64,000 nt of DNA from Cymodocea nodosa (lineage: Eukaryota; Streptophyta; Magnoliopsida; Alismatales; Cymodoceaceae): the NCBI GenBank assembly GCA_036874045.1, contig CM072344.1, positions 9,334,501 to 9,398,500 of the forward strand, written 5' to 3'. The position numbers and the translations under genes are program-made. The stretch's first letter is position 1. Every line of letters begins with the position of its first letter. The notes below the pieces were generated by a model. That model ran no database searches. It was not told the origin of the DNA and saw nothing but the letters and a program-made list of their open reading frames with translations. Positions 21,839 through 34,105 of this stretch are shown piece after piece.

Positions 21839-23020
21839 TCACAAGCATCTTTGTCTTTGAAAAATATCAATCAGAGTATTTGAAATTTTCTTTAAAATAT
21901 CTGTACTAACTCTGTTTATCTGATCAAGTAATGCCTGATCTAAATCATTTTGAGAAACTTGTGATGGTTGCTTTAAAAATTCAGTATGTATGTCTGTATC
22001 TATACCTATATGTATTTCTCTATGTATACCTTGTTGTATATCTATATGTGATCTATACAACTATCTCTGTATGAAAGAATGTTCTATATCTGTCTGTGGA
22101 ATAGAATCATCCTGTATTTTTGAAATTTGTATATGTGAGACATTGGTAGTATCATATTCTATTTGTAATTGTGTATGTTGTTGATTATATACATTTATCA
22201 ACAAGTATACGATATATTGTAACAGACATAACCATACATATAAAGTGTAGTATAAGCAACTGTACCAAAATTCAAAAGTCTCTATTCAAGATATAGTAAG
22301 AGGAAGAATATCTGTACATTCCTCTTCAGATGAAATATCTTCAAAATTCATAGACTCAGTGTCTATGTCATCAATAATATCATCAAATTTGATATCATCT
22401 GTATATATATCATCAAAATTTCCTACATTCTCACTTTCCGTAGGAAAAGAATGTGTGCTTATAGCATTGTGTGAAAAACTGTCCATTGTATTAAAAGATA
22501 CATTATGCACTAATGTGACACAATACCTTAGAGTATATGCTTGTAAGCCAATATTTGTCACATCTGCTAGGATTCCTGACAAAAATGTATATCCAACTTT
22601 TGCAATGGAGCATAGTTTTCCATTTTTCACTGATTCTTCTTTTTGCTGCAATATTCCTTGTACACCTGCAGTTAGTCCAAAATATTCAATTGTCTTTTTC
22701 TTTGTCCGACTATATGTCTGCAGTGTTTCAGGTTGTTTAGGAGGTTCTAAAATTGTCTTAATTTCTCCTATTAAAGGCACCTGTTGTCTTGATGGTCCTT
22801 CACCATGATGCCTAGGTGGTAATGATGGAATATAGAGTTTTAAGCTCTCCACCTCTGCCATTTTGAGTTGATAAACTCTTTGTCCTTTACTTAGAAGGCC
22901 CATTTTGCTAATGGCAGTTTTATGTTCATCGATATACTGCTTAATATCATCTAAAACAGTTGGGGGAAAATAATGTTCGGAATACAAGGATTGTAATTCC
23001 CTGTTTGCATTTTCAATCAT
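21839..23020 (-). pseudogene. E3 post-pol reading frame (ORF3)
   Basis: A sense-strand coding region between pol and the 3' LTR. The main open part, 22286-23020 (244 codons), starts with a block around LYSEHYFPPTVLDDIKQYI (residues 12-30) that matches the E2 frame at about 14120-14170, then a Pro-rich stretch, a moderately hydrophobic middle (about residues 130-185) and a very acidic tail (DDIYTDDIKFDDIIDDI). A second open part lies at 21839-22060. No signal peptide, catalytic motif or convincing membrane helix was seen. SIRE relatives can carry an env-like or other accessory gene here, but this protein is not recognised. Its recurrence in two families suggests it was once maintained. Confidence 0.7.
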
Positions 23021-23900
23021 TGGTCCCCACTTCTTTTCATAATAAGTGATAGACTGTACCGATGTCTCTAGTATAAATTATTTTCCAATCATTGAAATCA
23101 TAAATATAAGATCCGTTACCGATAAATAACTCGAGTGCTTGCAATAACTTTATAAGTTTTACAACCAACAATTGCAGAATACTTAGCGTAACTGTTCATA
23201 TAAAGAAAATAACTACAGGCTAAGTGAAAAAGTGAGAAAACTCGAAGACTTATGATAACTGTCCGAGTTTCTCGAAGGAATAGGTGTGAAAAGTTGAAGA
23301 GTTAAACATAATTGTTCGAGTTTCAATTGAGACATTATAAAGTAGTGAAATTCAACACGTGCACAATTTGAACTTAAGGTGTTCAGAAAGTTTCAGAGAC
23401 TTATATGCCTAACTATCCGATGCTTAGGTGCATTTCAGAGAGTTACAGATAACCTTCCGAAAGATAACTTAAGTCAATCGTCCAGATCACGACATGTGTA
23501 CTTAAGTAGTCTTATAATAAAGAGATGTTTCAGACAGTTACAAATCTAACTTTCCGATGCCCAAATGCATTTCGGAGAGTTACAGATAACTTACCGAAAA
23601 TCTACTTAAGTCATGCATTATGGTTTCGACATGTGTACTTCAAGAAATAATAAAATAGTCTATTGAACATTTTAAAACACTACTGTCCGATACTTGTAAT
23701 ATAACTTGCCGAAACAATAGAAAATTCGGATACTTAGGAATTAAAATACCTGCAAATCACCAATAGTTTAGAAATATACTTAATTAAGGTGTATTTCCTG
23801 AAATTATGCAGATTCTTTCATGAAAACATATAATAGTTCAAAAGTTATGAATTATTATATGAGAAATTGCTCCCCCTACATAAATGTAGTGTAAAGAATC
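23021..23900 (-). promoter_or_regulatory. E3 leader before ORF3, rich in repeated short words
   Basis: A noncoding stretch just upstream, in element sense, of ORF3. Between about 23260 and 23720 it is packed with CAGAGAGTTACAGATAAC, TAACTATCCGATGC and TAACTTAAGTC words. At 23868-23879 it carries TGCTCCCCCTAC, a G-rich tract on the element sense strand that recurs in E9 and, less exactly, in E2. It resembles an LTR promoter in word content, but no TATA box is evident, so a regulatory role is inference. Confidence 0.5.
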
Positions 23901-24969
23901 TATGGTGTACTTAATTTGGGTTGCCAAGCCCTAAGTAGAGTTGGCTTAAAAGGGTCAAATAACTTACTTAAAGTGGATGCTAAGCCTTAAATAAATTTGA
24001 GTCTCTCCTTCTTTTTTCTTCTTTTTTTAATTTGAATGAAATACATAAATAAGTAGTAGAGTTAACAATTTAGACTTTCTGGCTTTTATCTTATTCAGTT
24101 TACAAAAGATAATTCATAGAGATATACCTACAGAAACTTAAAAGATTTCAATAATGAGTACACAACTTAAGACAAATAAATATCATACATTATGTGTAAA
24201 GAGTAGATAATAACAAAAATAACAAGGATTATATGCATAGATTATGTTAGGATTGTTATAACACCTTGAAAGATAAATTAAGCTTGAGTACGTTGCCCCC
24301 TTTATTTTATTTTATTATATTCATATATATATATTTTATGTATTACCTCCCACAATATTATCTTTTTACGTGATCATAATCCCTTGCTTAGGGGAAATAT
24401 AATCAGTTACTCAATGACAGGTGAGAACAGGTAATTTTTTTTTTTTTTAAAATATAATCTGAATTACTTGCAAAATGAGTTTTCAATCAACACATCCCAA
24501 ACTAGTTGGTTTAAGTGACTAGGGTTTAAGATCCCCCAACGGACTTAATTACTCAAGTAATTACAAACAAAAAATAAACAAAAATAAAACAAGATAGTAA
24601 ATTAAATTAGAGGCAACCGCAAGACTTAATTTTTCTAATAGAATGTTAATAATTTTCCTTTAATAAAAAGTACATACTTTCTATGTATTTTCCTGTTAAA
24701 ATCTTTGTAATAGCATATACATAAGTAACAAAAATATAGTTGGCACTCACATTGAATCAATTTAACTTTTCCTTAAATAATCTTTTCTGAATTTTTCTTA
24801 AATAAATTGACTTGAATAAAAATTAGAATTTCATAAATTCTTACCTACTAGAAATCTGTAATTCGAAAATAGATATTTTGTTTTGTTTTTTTTTAATAAT
24901 AAAGACATTAAATTCTAAAACTACCTTATAACAAACCAAAATACAATGAACAGGACCATTTAAATATCA
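23901..24969 (-). other. E3 post-pol noncoding region
   Basis: AT-rich DNA with T-runs, matching 1-1010 in E5. No gene is recognised. Confidence 0.65.
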
Positions 24970-26807
24970 GATAACCTATAGATACCAAGTTCTAATCATA
25001 ATTTTGAGAATGTATTTTCATCTACGGGTTTTGTAAATAGATCTGCTAATTGTTCTGTGGTAGGAACAAAATTTAATACTATTTTTCTTTTTATAACATT
25101 ATCCCTTAGAAAATGATGTCGAACTTCTATATGTTTTGCTCGTGAGTGTAAGACAGGATTTTTAGATAAACTAATTGTAGAATTACTATCACAGAAAATC
25201 TTAGTTGGTTCATAGTCTAAATTAAAATCTTTTAAGGTTTGTCTGATCCATAGGATTTGAGCACAGCAAAGTGCAGCAGCTATATATTCAGCTTTAGTTG
25301 TAGATAATGCTACACAATTTTGCTTTTTGCTAAACCATGACACTAAAGAATTACCTAACAATTGACAAGTGCCACTGATGCTTTTTCTTTCAGACTTACA
25401 TCCTGCGAAATCAGCATTACTATAACCTACTAAGTTTAAAGAACTGTGTTTAAAGTAAAACAGTTCGAAATTGATGGTTACTAATAGATATTTAAAAATT
25501 CGTTTAACAGCAAGTAGGTGTGATTCCTCAGGATTAGATTGATATCTAGCACAAGTACACACACTAAACATAATATCTGGTCGGCTAACTATTAAATAGA
25601 GTAATGAACCAATCATACTTCTATATTGTTTTACATCTATAGTTTTTCCAGAGTCATCTTTATCCAACTTGGTGATAGTACTCATTGGTGTATTCTTTGT
25701 TTTAGTGTTGTCTAAACCAAACCTCTTTAATAAATCTTGAGTATATTTTTCTTGTGAAATAAAAGTACCCTAATCTAATTGCTTAATTTGTAAGCCTAGG
25801 AAAAATGATAGTTCACCCATCATACTCATTTAAAATTGATTAGTCATGTCTTTCGAAAAGGACTCAACTAATTTATCATTTGTTGCTCCAAATATGATGT
25901 CATCTACATAGATTTGAACTACTAATATATCTATTTCGATCTTCTTGATAAAAAGAGTGTGATCTGCCTTTCCCATAGAATACCCTTTTTCCATAAGAAA
26001 TTTAGATAATCTTTCATACCAAGACCTAGGAGCTTGTTTAAGGCCATATAGTGCCTTAAGCCTGTAAACATACTCAGGATGTTTTGAATCTTTAAAACCT
26101 AGAGGTTGTTTTACATACACTTCTTCTTTTATATATCCATTTAAAAAAGTAGTCTTAACATCCATTTGATATAATTTGAAATCCATATAACAAGCATAAG
26201 CTAACAAAATTCGTATTGATTCTAGTCTAGCAATAGGAGCAAATGTTTCATTATAGTCTATTCCTTCCTCTTGCTTGTAACCTTGAGCAACTAATCTAGC
26301 TTTATTTTTAACTATATATCCATCTTGATCTACTTTGTTTCTAAATACCCACCTTGTTCCTATTATGGATTGATTTTCAAGTGGTGGAACTAGATCCCAT
26401 ACCTCATTTCTTATAAATTGATTTAGCTCATCTTGCATAGCTAAATACCAAAACTCATCTTCTAAGGCATCTTCAATTATCTTAGGTTCTAGTAAAGAAA
26501 CAAATGAATAAGCACCACAAATGTTGACTACTGATGACCTAGTCCTAACTCCTTGATTAGGATCGCCTATTATCTGATCAATAGGATGAGATGAAGCATA
26601 ACGCCAATTTCTATGTTGTTCCATATTTTCTATAGGTATGACATTATTTTCTTCTAAATTTTCATCATTCAAACTTAGATTTCTTATTCCGTCAGATAAT
26701 CTATCAATTTCTTTGTCAACATCATTTGGTACTATTTCTGGGAGAATTTTTGAATCAAAGTTTTCAGCATGTCTAATATCCAAATGAGAATTTTCATGAA
26801 ATTTCAC
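24970..26807 (-). pseudogene. E3 reverse transcriptase and RNase H remnant
   Basis: The reverse transcriptase shows [38 protein letters not shown] and YVDDIIFGA. RNase H (24996-25685) shows SNADFAGCKSERKS, TKAEYIAAALC, SKNPVLHSRAKHIEVRHHF and a LADLFTKP end. This is the clearest family B copy, but it still carries breaks. Confidence 0.9.
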
Positions 26808-27860
26808 ATGTAGGGTTTCCTCAATGGTTTTTGTTGATTTATTATAAACTCTTTATGCTTTACTTCTAATGGAATAACCAACAAAAATCCCTTCATCTGA
26901 TTTGGCTTTAAATTTGTCTCTTCGTTCCTTAGTGATTAAAATAAAACACTTACATCCAAAGGATTTTAAATAACTTATTTTGGGAACCCTGTTATACCAT
27001 ATCTCATAAGGAGTTTTATCTAAAATTGGTCTTAGATGTACTCTATTTATAACATAGCATACTGTATGAACTGCTTCTGCCCAGAGAAAAAGGGGTAACT
27101 TATTCTCATTTAACATGGTTCTGGACATTTCCTGAAGTGATCTATTTTTACGTTCTACTATCCCTTTTTGTGAAGGAGCTCTTGGAAATGAGTACCTATG
27201 ATCTATGCCTAATTCTTCACAAAAGGTGTCCATTTGATCATTATCAAATTCTATACCATGATCACTCTTAAGTTTTTGAATTTTAACATTTTGCTCATTC
27301 TGAACTTTATTACAGAATATCTTAAATATTTCAAAAACTTCAGTTTTATTAGCTAGAAAATAGACCCAAGTAAATCTAGAATAGTCATCAACTAGTACAA
27401 AAGTATAATGTTTACCTCCTAGACTGGTTGTTCTAGTAGGTCCAAATAAATCCATATGCACTAGTTCTAATACTCTTTTGCTTGTTATTTCATTTAAACT
27501 TTTAAAGGATGTTTTATGTAATTTACCTAGTTGACACACATCACACATAAACTCTTTCGAGTACTTAATACTAGGTAAAACTCTAACTAGATTCTTTTTA
27601 GACAGCTTTTGTAATAATTTTAAGTTTGAGTGTCCTAGCCTTCTATGCCATAAAATGACTTCATCCGATTTTGCAATTAAGCAAGCATTGTCTTTAATAA
27701 TATCAGAAGGCAAATTTAGAATACAAACAAATCCTTTCTTATATGAAGTGAATAAAATTTCATTTGTAGTCATGCCCATAATTTTATTGGAATCTTTTTC
27801 AAAAATTACTTTGTAAATCTTTATTAAAACAGGAACACTCAATAAATTAAAACCTAAGTT
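26808..27860 (-). pseudogene. E3 integrase
   Basis: It has the zinc-binding region LWHRRLGHSNLKLL and CDVCQLGKLHK, and the core acidic residues within HMDLFGPTR, DDYSRFTWVYF, KSDHGIEFDN and GIVERKNRS. The C-terminal GCKCFILI and GIFVGYSIRS blocks follow. It reads openly with protease over about 390 codons, and only the C-terminal edge is damaged. Confidence 0.92.
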
Positions 27861-28050
27861 TTCAACTAATAAGACATCATTTATAAAGCATTTCTCAGTT
27901 ACCTGAACCTTGCCAGACCTAAAGATATTTGTTTTGCTTTTATTTCTAAAGGTAACTTGTCCGTTCTTGGTCTTTGTTATTTCTGTAAGTAATCGTATAT
28001 CTCTAGTCATGTGGCTGGATGCTCCACTGTCCATTATCCATTTTGATTTG
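27861..28050 (-). pseudogene. E3 aspartic protease
   Basis: It starts with the active-site block MDSGASSHMTRDIRLL near 28034, followed by an FRNKSKTNI-type flap-side region and a CFINDVLLVENLGFNLL end that passes into the integrase pre-domain. In an intact element it cuts gag-pol. Confidence 0.85.
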
Positions 28051-29109
28051 TGTACCTACAAAACAGTCAAAAAGAGATTTTATCTCTTGGAACCCATTTT
28101 TGAGTGGGTCCAAGAATTTTAGAGAGAGTCATATCAAAATAATCCATATTTTTAGACTTCAACTTATCTATTTTCTGATAATTATTTTTACGTTTCTTTC
28201 TCTTAGTGTTATAATTATCAGAACATTTATCTCTATGTAAACCAAAGTTGAAATTTTCATTTCTGACATTATTTGATTTCCAATATTTGATATTCTTTAA
28301 ATATGAAGAAAATTGATCAAGAATATTAAAATTCTCAAATGTCTTAGCTTGATTCTTCTAAAGATTTCTTTTGAAATTCTTGCATCATGTGCTATCATTT
28401 ATATGCTGCATTTCATCAATTTGCAGATATTTTTCTCCCTTTTTGATTACACACGGAATAGTTTTTCTCTTACTATTCTTAGTACTGGAAATAAAGAGAT
28501 TATTTTTAGCAGTACCATCATGCAATATATAATTTTCAGAAGATGCATCGTGTAAACCAATACCATGTTTTTCTAAATTTGATATTTTACTACTGAGTTC
28601 ATTTGTTAAAGTTTGACTATTATTCCATTTACTTAATATAGCCTTTGATCGTAGACTTTAATCTTTAACACATCAATTTCTGAATTTAAATCAGTAATAG
28701 TCAGTTCCAGTTTTTCAATTTCACAGATCATTTTCTTCTTATCAGCAATTAAATTTTCACAATCAGCTTGCAATTTTCTTTCTATAGCAATGAACTTTAA
28801 AATTTCCTATGCATTCCTTTGGTTTTCTTCTTTAAATTTATTCAACGTAGAGTTCAGAAAATCAATCTTATTTTTAGATTCATCTAGCATTTTCCTAGTG
28901 TCCTTTCTTTCTATTTTGACTTTCTTATATTTTCTAGCCAGTCTATTGTATTCAACAAGTAATCCATCAAAACTATCAAAATTAGCATTTTGATCAGAGG
29001 ATACCTCACTGGATTTTTCCATAAAGCATACATTTGTTAGATTTTCTTTTGAATCTGATGTTGATGAGGATTCATTGTCTGATGTTGAATCCTTTGTTTC
29101 TTCACTTTG
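28051..29109 (-). pseudogene. E3 gag-protease linker, coiled coil
   Basis: An Asn/Lys/Ser-rich linker. The segment at 28807-29022 is strongly coiled-coil-like (LARKYKKVKIERKDTRKML, then FLNSTLNKFKEENQR). It matches E6. No known domain was seen and it is degraded in part. Confidence 0.7.
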
Positions 29110-30096
29110 TTAAGCTGAAGAGTCATCCCATGTCACTTTAAGCACCCTTCTCTTTCTAAATTTCTTATTCCTGAAATTCCTCCTCGAATTCTTCTTATCT
29201 TTGTTGAGAGGACAATTAGTTTGAAAGTGACCCGGCCTATTGCACTTGTAGCATATACTTTTGTCTTTCGTAAATGATTTCTTCTCCATATCTCTAGATG
29301 TCTTTACTGACCTGAAGTTCCTACGTTTCTTCAACAGATTTCTAAATTTTCTGGTCAACAACAATAAATCATCATTAGAATCACTAGTGACTTCTGAGAC
29401 TTTATCAACCTCAAAAGCTAGATCCCTTCTAGGATTTTTCTCTTTTGGATCTAAATGTTGTACTTCATAGGCTGTTAGATTTCCTATGAGATCATCGAGA
29501 GTATATGTATTTAAGTGTTTGGACTCTTCAATAGATGTTGTCTTTTGAGCCCAAATTTTAGTTAAAGATCTAAGGATCTTTCTTACCAAGTCTTTTTCCT
29601 TGAATTTTTTGCCTAAAGATTTTAATGAATTTACAATCTCAAGAAAATGGGAAAACGTGTTAGAGATACATTCATTTTCGTGCATTTTATAAAGCTCATA
29701 TTTATGTACTAACATATTGATCTTAGATTCCTTGACTTGATTAGTACCTTCGTTGGCAACTTCTAATGCATGCCACATCTCATATGCAGTTTGATATGTA
29801 GAAACTTTATTAAATTGATCATGACATAAAGCACAAAACAAGATGTTTAAACCTTTAGCATTCAGTGTCATTCGCTCCTTTTCATCAAAAGTCCAAGTAT
29901 CATATGGAGTCGTAACTAACACTATAGGATTGCTAATTATATGCCATAATTTGAAATCGATTGACTGAAAGAATACTTTCATCCTATATTTCCAGTAGCC
30001 ATAATTGCTACCTTCAAACATAAGAGGATGATTAGTGGTCTGTCCTTCAGTCATAACTAAGATTTCAGAATTATCTATTTTAAATAGATGATCCAA
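29110..30096 (-). pseudogene. E3 gag (UBN2 domain and zinc knuckle)
   Basis: About 328 codons are open. The N-terminal part shows NHPLMFEGSNYGYWKYRMKV, the middle shows ALEVANEGTNQVKESKI and KYELYKMHENECI, and the C-terminal part has a CCHC knuckle, CYKCNRPGHFQTNC (C-x2-C-x4-H-x4-C), followed by basic residues. Gag would form the particle and bind RNA. The start is chosen at the Met before DHLFKIDN, the first in frame after the primer site. It leads on to the linker. Confidence 0.88.
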
Positions 30097-30168
30097 AGTA
30101 AGTGATAGGAAAAACCAATTCCTAAATAGAGAAATGAAGGCTTTTCGGATGCTTTAAATAGTTTAATT

Positions 30169-30182
30169 GCTCTTATACCAGT
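30169..30182 (-). other. E3 primer binding site
   Basis: On the minus strand TGGTATAAGAGC follows the LTR edge by two bases. It matches TGGTATCAGAGC, the initiator-Met tRNA complement, with one difference. Confidence 0.8.
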
Positions 30183-31394
30183 TGTAGGATCATCTGTATC
30201 ACAAGAGAGGGGTGAATTATGTCTTTAGTAATTAAACTAGCAGATAAAACAAGAGCACAAAACACTTGTAAATGAAGTTTTATTTCAAGACAGAATTTAC
30301 AATATCTTTTCAGCTCGATTCCCTTCTTGACGATTTTGATACAGTAATTTTTGATATACAATTCAAATAGGAAAACAAAGCTCTTTTTCAAAACTAATTT
30401 TGAATTGTATAAAACCTGATCTTTATGCACACAACTCTTTTCTTTCTCTTTGCTCAGCTTTTGTATCTCTTCTTCTCTAGTTGTCGAATTTCCAGACTTC
30501 TTGCGTTTGCAGCTCCTTTTCTAAAATTGCTTGGAATTTCGAACTTCTTCTGATGTTGGAGAACTTTTTAGAATATGAATATTCAAACTTAACTTGTTAG
30601 TTAGGGATCTAGATTGAATATTCAAACTTGGTTTTTGAGATTGGGATCCTCTATTGTAATGTAGCTCGTACTCTCTATTAGTAGTTGAACTCTGTTGTCT
30701 TTCACGTTCAGCATGTTCATCCACTTGATCCACAATCCACAATCCATAATCCATGTACTAATTTTCTCTTTAATCCAAATTACTTTCTATTTAAATTTCC
30801 ACTTACTTCACTAACATTTTGAGTTTCCACGATCTCGACTCATAGATACATCGAAACATTATCTTCTTAGAGTATTGTAGAATATCTTCTAAGTCTTCGA
30901 TTTAGTCGAACAGTTATCCTTTAACTCCTGTAAAAACTCAAACACTTATCCTTTAACTCTTCGAGTTTTTGCACCTGCAAAACATGTGACTAAACAAAGA
31001 AACTTTTTTGTTCGTTAGTCCTTTTATAAAACTCGAACAGTTATCTATCCATGCGTATAAAAACTTGAACAGTTATCTAACTATTCGATTTTTCATTACT
31101 GAACGCACATGGAAAACACGTGACAACTTAAAACATTAAAAACACCCGTGCAGATAACTTAACTATACAAGTTTTTTAACATAAAGTATTAGACAGAAAC
31201 GAAACATTAACTATTCGAAAGTTTAACTATTGCAAATCTAGCTCTTCGGAAATCTTTAATTTATCTGACATAAAAATGAAACTTTCCGATAATCTATTAA
31301 CTATTATACTTAGAGAAATATACTTAGAGAATATTATGTAGACTTATTTAAATATGTTAATAAAGCATATATCATCAAAATTAAATACCTAACA
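30183..31394 (-). repeat. E3 5' LTR (family B)
   Basis: It pairs with 20343-21509. It is slightly longer, because of small segments near 30570-30610 and 30920-30960. On the minus strand a TTTAAATAG motif near 30785-30795 could serve as a TATA box. The right half has many CGAACAGTTATC-type words. Confidence 0.92.
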
Positions 31395-31399
31395 AGGAT
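31395..31399. other. Target site duplication of E3, right copy
   Basis: AGGAT, the partner of AGGAC at 20338-20342. Confidence 0.78.
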
Positions 31400-32290
31400 A
31401 GTTTGGAGAATGATGTCTAGGTTTCTTACAGTTGTAACACACATATTTTTTGGATGAAGAATTGTTGTCATTTAGTGATTTTGATGTTGAGGGTTTATCA
31501 TTTTTGTTCCTTTGCTGTTTCCTAGCTTTCCATGCTTTCTTGAATTTCCTAGTTAGCAAGATCAAACCCTCGTTAGAATCAGTAGATATATCAGAATCTG
31601 AATTAATTTCGAAGGCTTTTTCTTTCTTCATTTTTAGTTTGTTTTGACTCAATGATTCATTTAATTGAACTTCATAAGCTGTTAAGTTTCCTAGAAGTTC
31701 ATTCATGGTATAAACATTTAAATCTCGTTATTCCTCAATTGATATTACTTTCTAAGACCATTTAGAACTTAGGGATCTGAGAATTTTCCTCACCAAATCC
31801 ATCCATTCAAAATTCTTTCCTAAGCATTTTAAAGAGTTTATGATATCAAGAAATCTAGAAAACATCTCAGAAATACTTTCGTCTTCATGCATCTTAAAGA
31901 GTTCATACTTATGAATTAACATGTTCATCTTAGTCTCTTTCACTTGAGAAGTACCTTCATGTGAAACTTCTAATGCATGCCACACCTCATAAGCTGATTT
32001 ATATGCCAACACTTTACTGAACTATTCATAATTCAATGCACAAAATAAAATATTTAAGCCCTTAGCATTCAAAGTTTCATTTTCTTTTTCAGTAATTGTC
32101 CAAGTATTATAAGGGGTAGATAACGGAGTATATGGTTTAGAAATCATGAACCCCAACTTATGATCTATACTTTAAAGAAAAACTGTCATCCTATATTTCC
32201 AATATTCAAAATGTATTCCATCAAATAAAGGAGGACGATTAAGATTTTGACCTTCATATAAAGAAAAATTACCATTTCCAGTAGCCATCT
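31395..32290 (-). pseudogene. E2 gag, part right of the E3 insertion
   Basis: The family A gag N-terminal and central region, with ALEVSHEGTSQVKETKMNML, KYELFKMHEDESI and the zinc knuckle start CYNCKKPRHHSP near 31400-31445. The start Met lies near 32287, just after the primer site. It is broken both by the E3 insertion and by smaller changes. Confidence 0.85.
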
Positions 32291-32470
32291 TACCTTATAT
32301 TTTTCAACCTATTTGATTTTAAACAGTCTAAAATGATAAAACAATTTGAGCCTTATATCAAGAAAGTTAAACGTTTGCTCAGACATTAATTTCTATTTAA
32401 AAACAAGGAAGGCAGAATAAGCAATGATATTAAATAAGTTGGTATCGATTTTATATCAAAGATTATTAAC

Positions 32471-32485
32471 AAAGCTCTGATACCA
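32471..32485 (-). other. E2 primer binding site
   Basis: On the minus strand this reads TGGTATCAGAGCTTT, an exact initiator-Met tRNA match over 12 bases, two bases inside the 5' LTR. Confidence 0.92.
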
Positions 32486-32487
32486 CT

Positions 32488-34100
32488 TGTAGGATCGTAT
32501 GACTACACAATAGGGGGGTGAATTGTGTTTTTCAACATTTTTGAATATAATTGAAACTTTAAAACTCAAAAACAAGTCGAGACACTATTTTCATAAAATC
32601 ATTTTTATTCAAGGTTTCAATTACAATATACAATTCAATTCTCCTCAAAAATTGTAGATGCAATTATATATCGATACCATTTTTCATCTATATAATTTCA
32701 TAACTACAAACAGAGAAAACTAATTTGCGGAATTTAAAACATTTCTCCCTATTTGAGATCTTTCTTCTTCTTCTTCTCTTTGTTCTTCAGCAATTCTTCA
32801 GTGATGAATATCTTGTCTTTCTCTACTTCACCAAATTTGCTTTCTTCTAATACTTTAGATCTTCAGTGACATATATATTACCTTTTTCTGCTTCACTGAA
32901 TTTTCTTCAACCTGATACTTCAAATCTTTAGTGACATATATCTCACCTTTTCCTACTTCACTGAATTTTCTTCCACCTGAGAGCTTTTCCCTAAAGAAGT
33001 GTTTTTGATCCCTGAAAAGATTTTTCTTTTGGTGTGCAGGGATAACTGATCAATGAGAACTCTATGCCTTTTATACTATATCTTGATTTCATGCATATCC
33101 TCCACGCTTAATCACTACCAGTTTTCCACTTCTTCACGTCTTTTCTTTTTCCTTCATCGAAATACACACATTCTGACCCTCGTTTACATTTCGAATTTTC
33201 TTTAATCATTAATCCTGGATCTCTAAAAGGTTTCCTGCAAAATAAACTTTCTCGTCCAAAATTTTTCATCAAGTATAATAAGAAGTCATTACTTTAATTT
33301 TAACTAAACGAGTAACACAGGTAGATATATAACTTAACATTTCTAACTTAACGAGTTCCTCATGTGCCAACTCACATCACAAGTACTGTAGCTAACTCAA
33401 CAAACTAAGTCCGTGGTGTTATGATAACTCAACAAACCATCTCTGTTGTGTTATAGATAACTCAACGAACTAGTAATAAACAAATGTTTTTATAATAAGA
33501 ATTTTACCACATGCAAAAAATAACAACTTAAGTTTATAATGCTAACCTAATGCGTTGCCTTAGTGTTCAATATAGCAACTCAACACGTTTAGTTATGTTA
33601 ACTTAACGAGTTAAACATGTGCACCTCATGTGATACAATATAACATTCGTAACTTATAATTTCACCACGTATACAACACTAACTTAACGAGTTCGTGTCT
33701 TCTTTTACTTACTAACTTAACGAGTTCTCACGTGACCTATTTTAACCTTTAAGCTTCTAACTTAACGAGTTCTCACGTGACCTCTATACGAACAAAACTC
33801 TAACTTAACGAGTTGTCTAAACGTGCACTGTTCATGATACAAAAGATATAATTTTAAAACATATCATGCTTTCCAATAAAAACACACGTTAACTTAACGT
33901 TTAGTTAAATGAGAAGTTAATGCAACGAAACGACTAGTTATTAACTTAATATAATTTCAGATCCAATACAGACAAGTATTTATATTAGTAAGCTTTTTCT
34001 ATATTAATTGATGATTTTAATTTCTTTTCACAAGCAATAGTAATCGAGCAAATATGATTATTTTCATTCAGCACACATCATCAAAACAAAATACTCAACA
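32488..34100 (-). repeat. E2 5' LTR (family A)
   Basis: It runs from TGTAGGATCG to ACTCAACA and has three units of the roughly 60-base repeat, as in the E2 3' LTR. It is rich in AACTTAACGAGTT words and ACGTG cores. Confidence 0.93.
33067..33075 (-). promoter_or_regulatory. TATA box in the E2 5' LTR
   Basis: On the minus strand TATAAAAGG lies where the element's own transcript should start. The same motif is at the matching place in the other family A LTRs (8244-8252, 41114-41122, 55867-55875, 62709-62717), which makes it a likely real LTR promoter. Confidence 0.7.
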
Positions 34101-34105
34101 ACTAC
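34101..34105. other. Target site duplication of E2, right copy
   Basis: ACTAC, identical to 9853-9857. Confidence 0.85.

Larger units (their letters stand above)
20343..31394 (-). mobile_element. E3: family B copia (SIRE-like), nested in E2 gag
   Basis: The best-preserved family B element, about 11 kb, with both LTRs (20343-21509 and 30183-31394), primer site, gag, linker, protease, integrase, reverse transcriptase, RNase H, post-pol reading frame and polypurine tracts. The LTRs differ by about 4-5% by eye over the first 340 bases, plus some length differences, which points to an insertion on the order of two million years ago or less. It is the innermost layer, so it is younger than E2 and E1. 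It has a few breaks in pol and is not intact. Confidence 0.92.
9858..34100 (-). mobile_element. E2: family A copia (SIRE-like), nested in E1 and split by E3
   Basis: E2 has both LTRs (9858-11500 and 32488-34100), a primer site, gag, linker, protease, integrase, reverse transcriptase/RNase H, a post-pol reading frame and a polypurine tract. Its own sequence is about 13.2 kb; the remaining 11 kb is E3, inserted in gag. The two LTRs differ by roughly 5% by eye over the first 490 bases. With a commonly used plant LTR rate that is about two million years; this is an estimate, not a computed date. The coding parts carry many breaks. Confidence 0.9.

Noticed and set aside
22359-22808. Plus-strand reading frame of about 149 codons
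   Set aside because: It lies opposite the E3 ORF3 frame and has no motif; the minus-strand frame has the homologue in E2.
32471-32485. A tRNA gene near the LTR edge
   Set aside because: Only the 3'-end complement of initiator-Met tRNA is present, as a primer site; no tRNA body.
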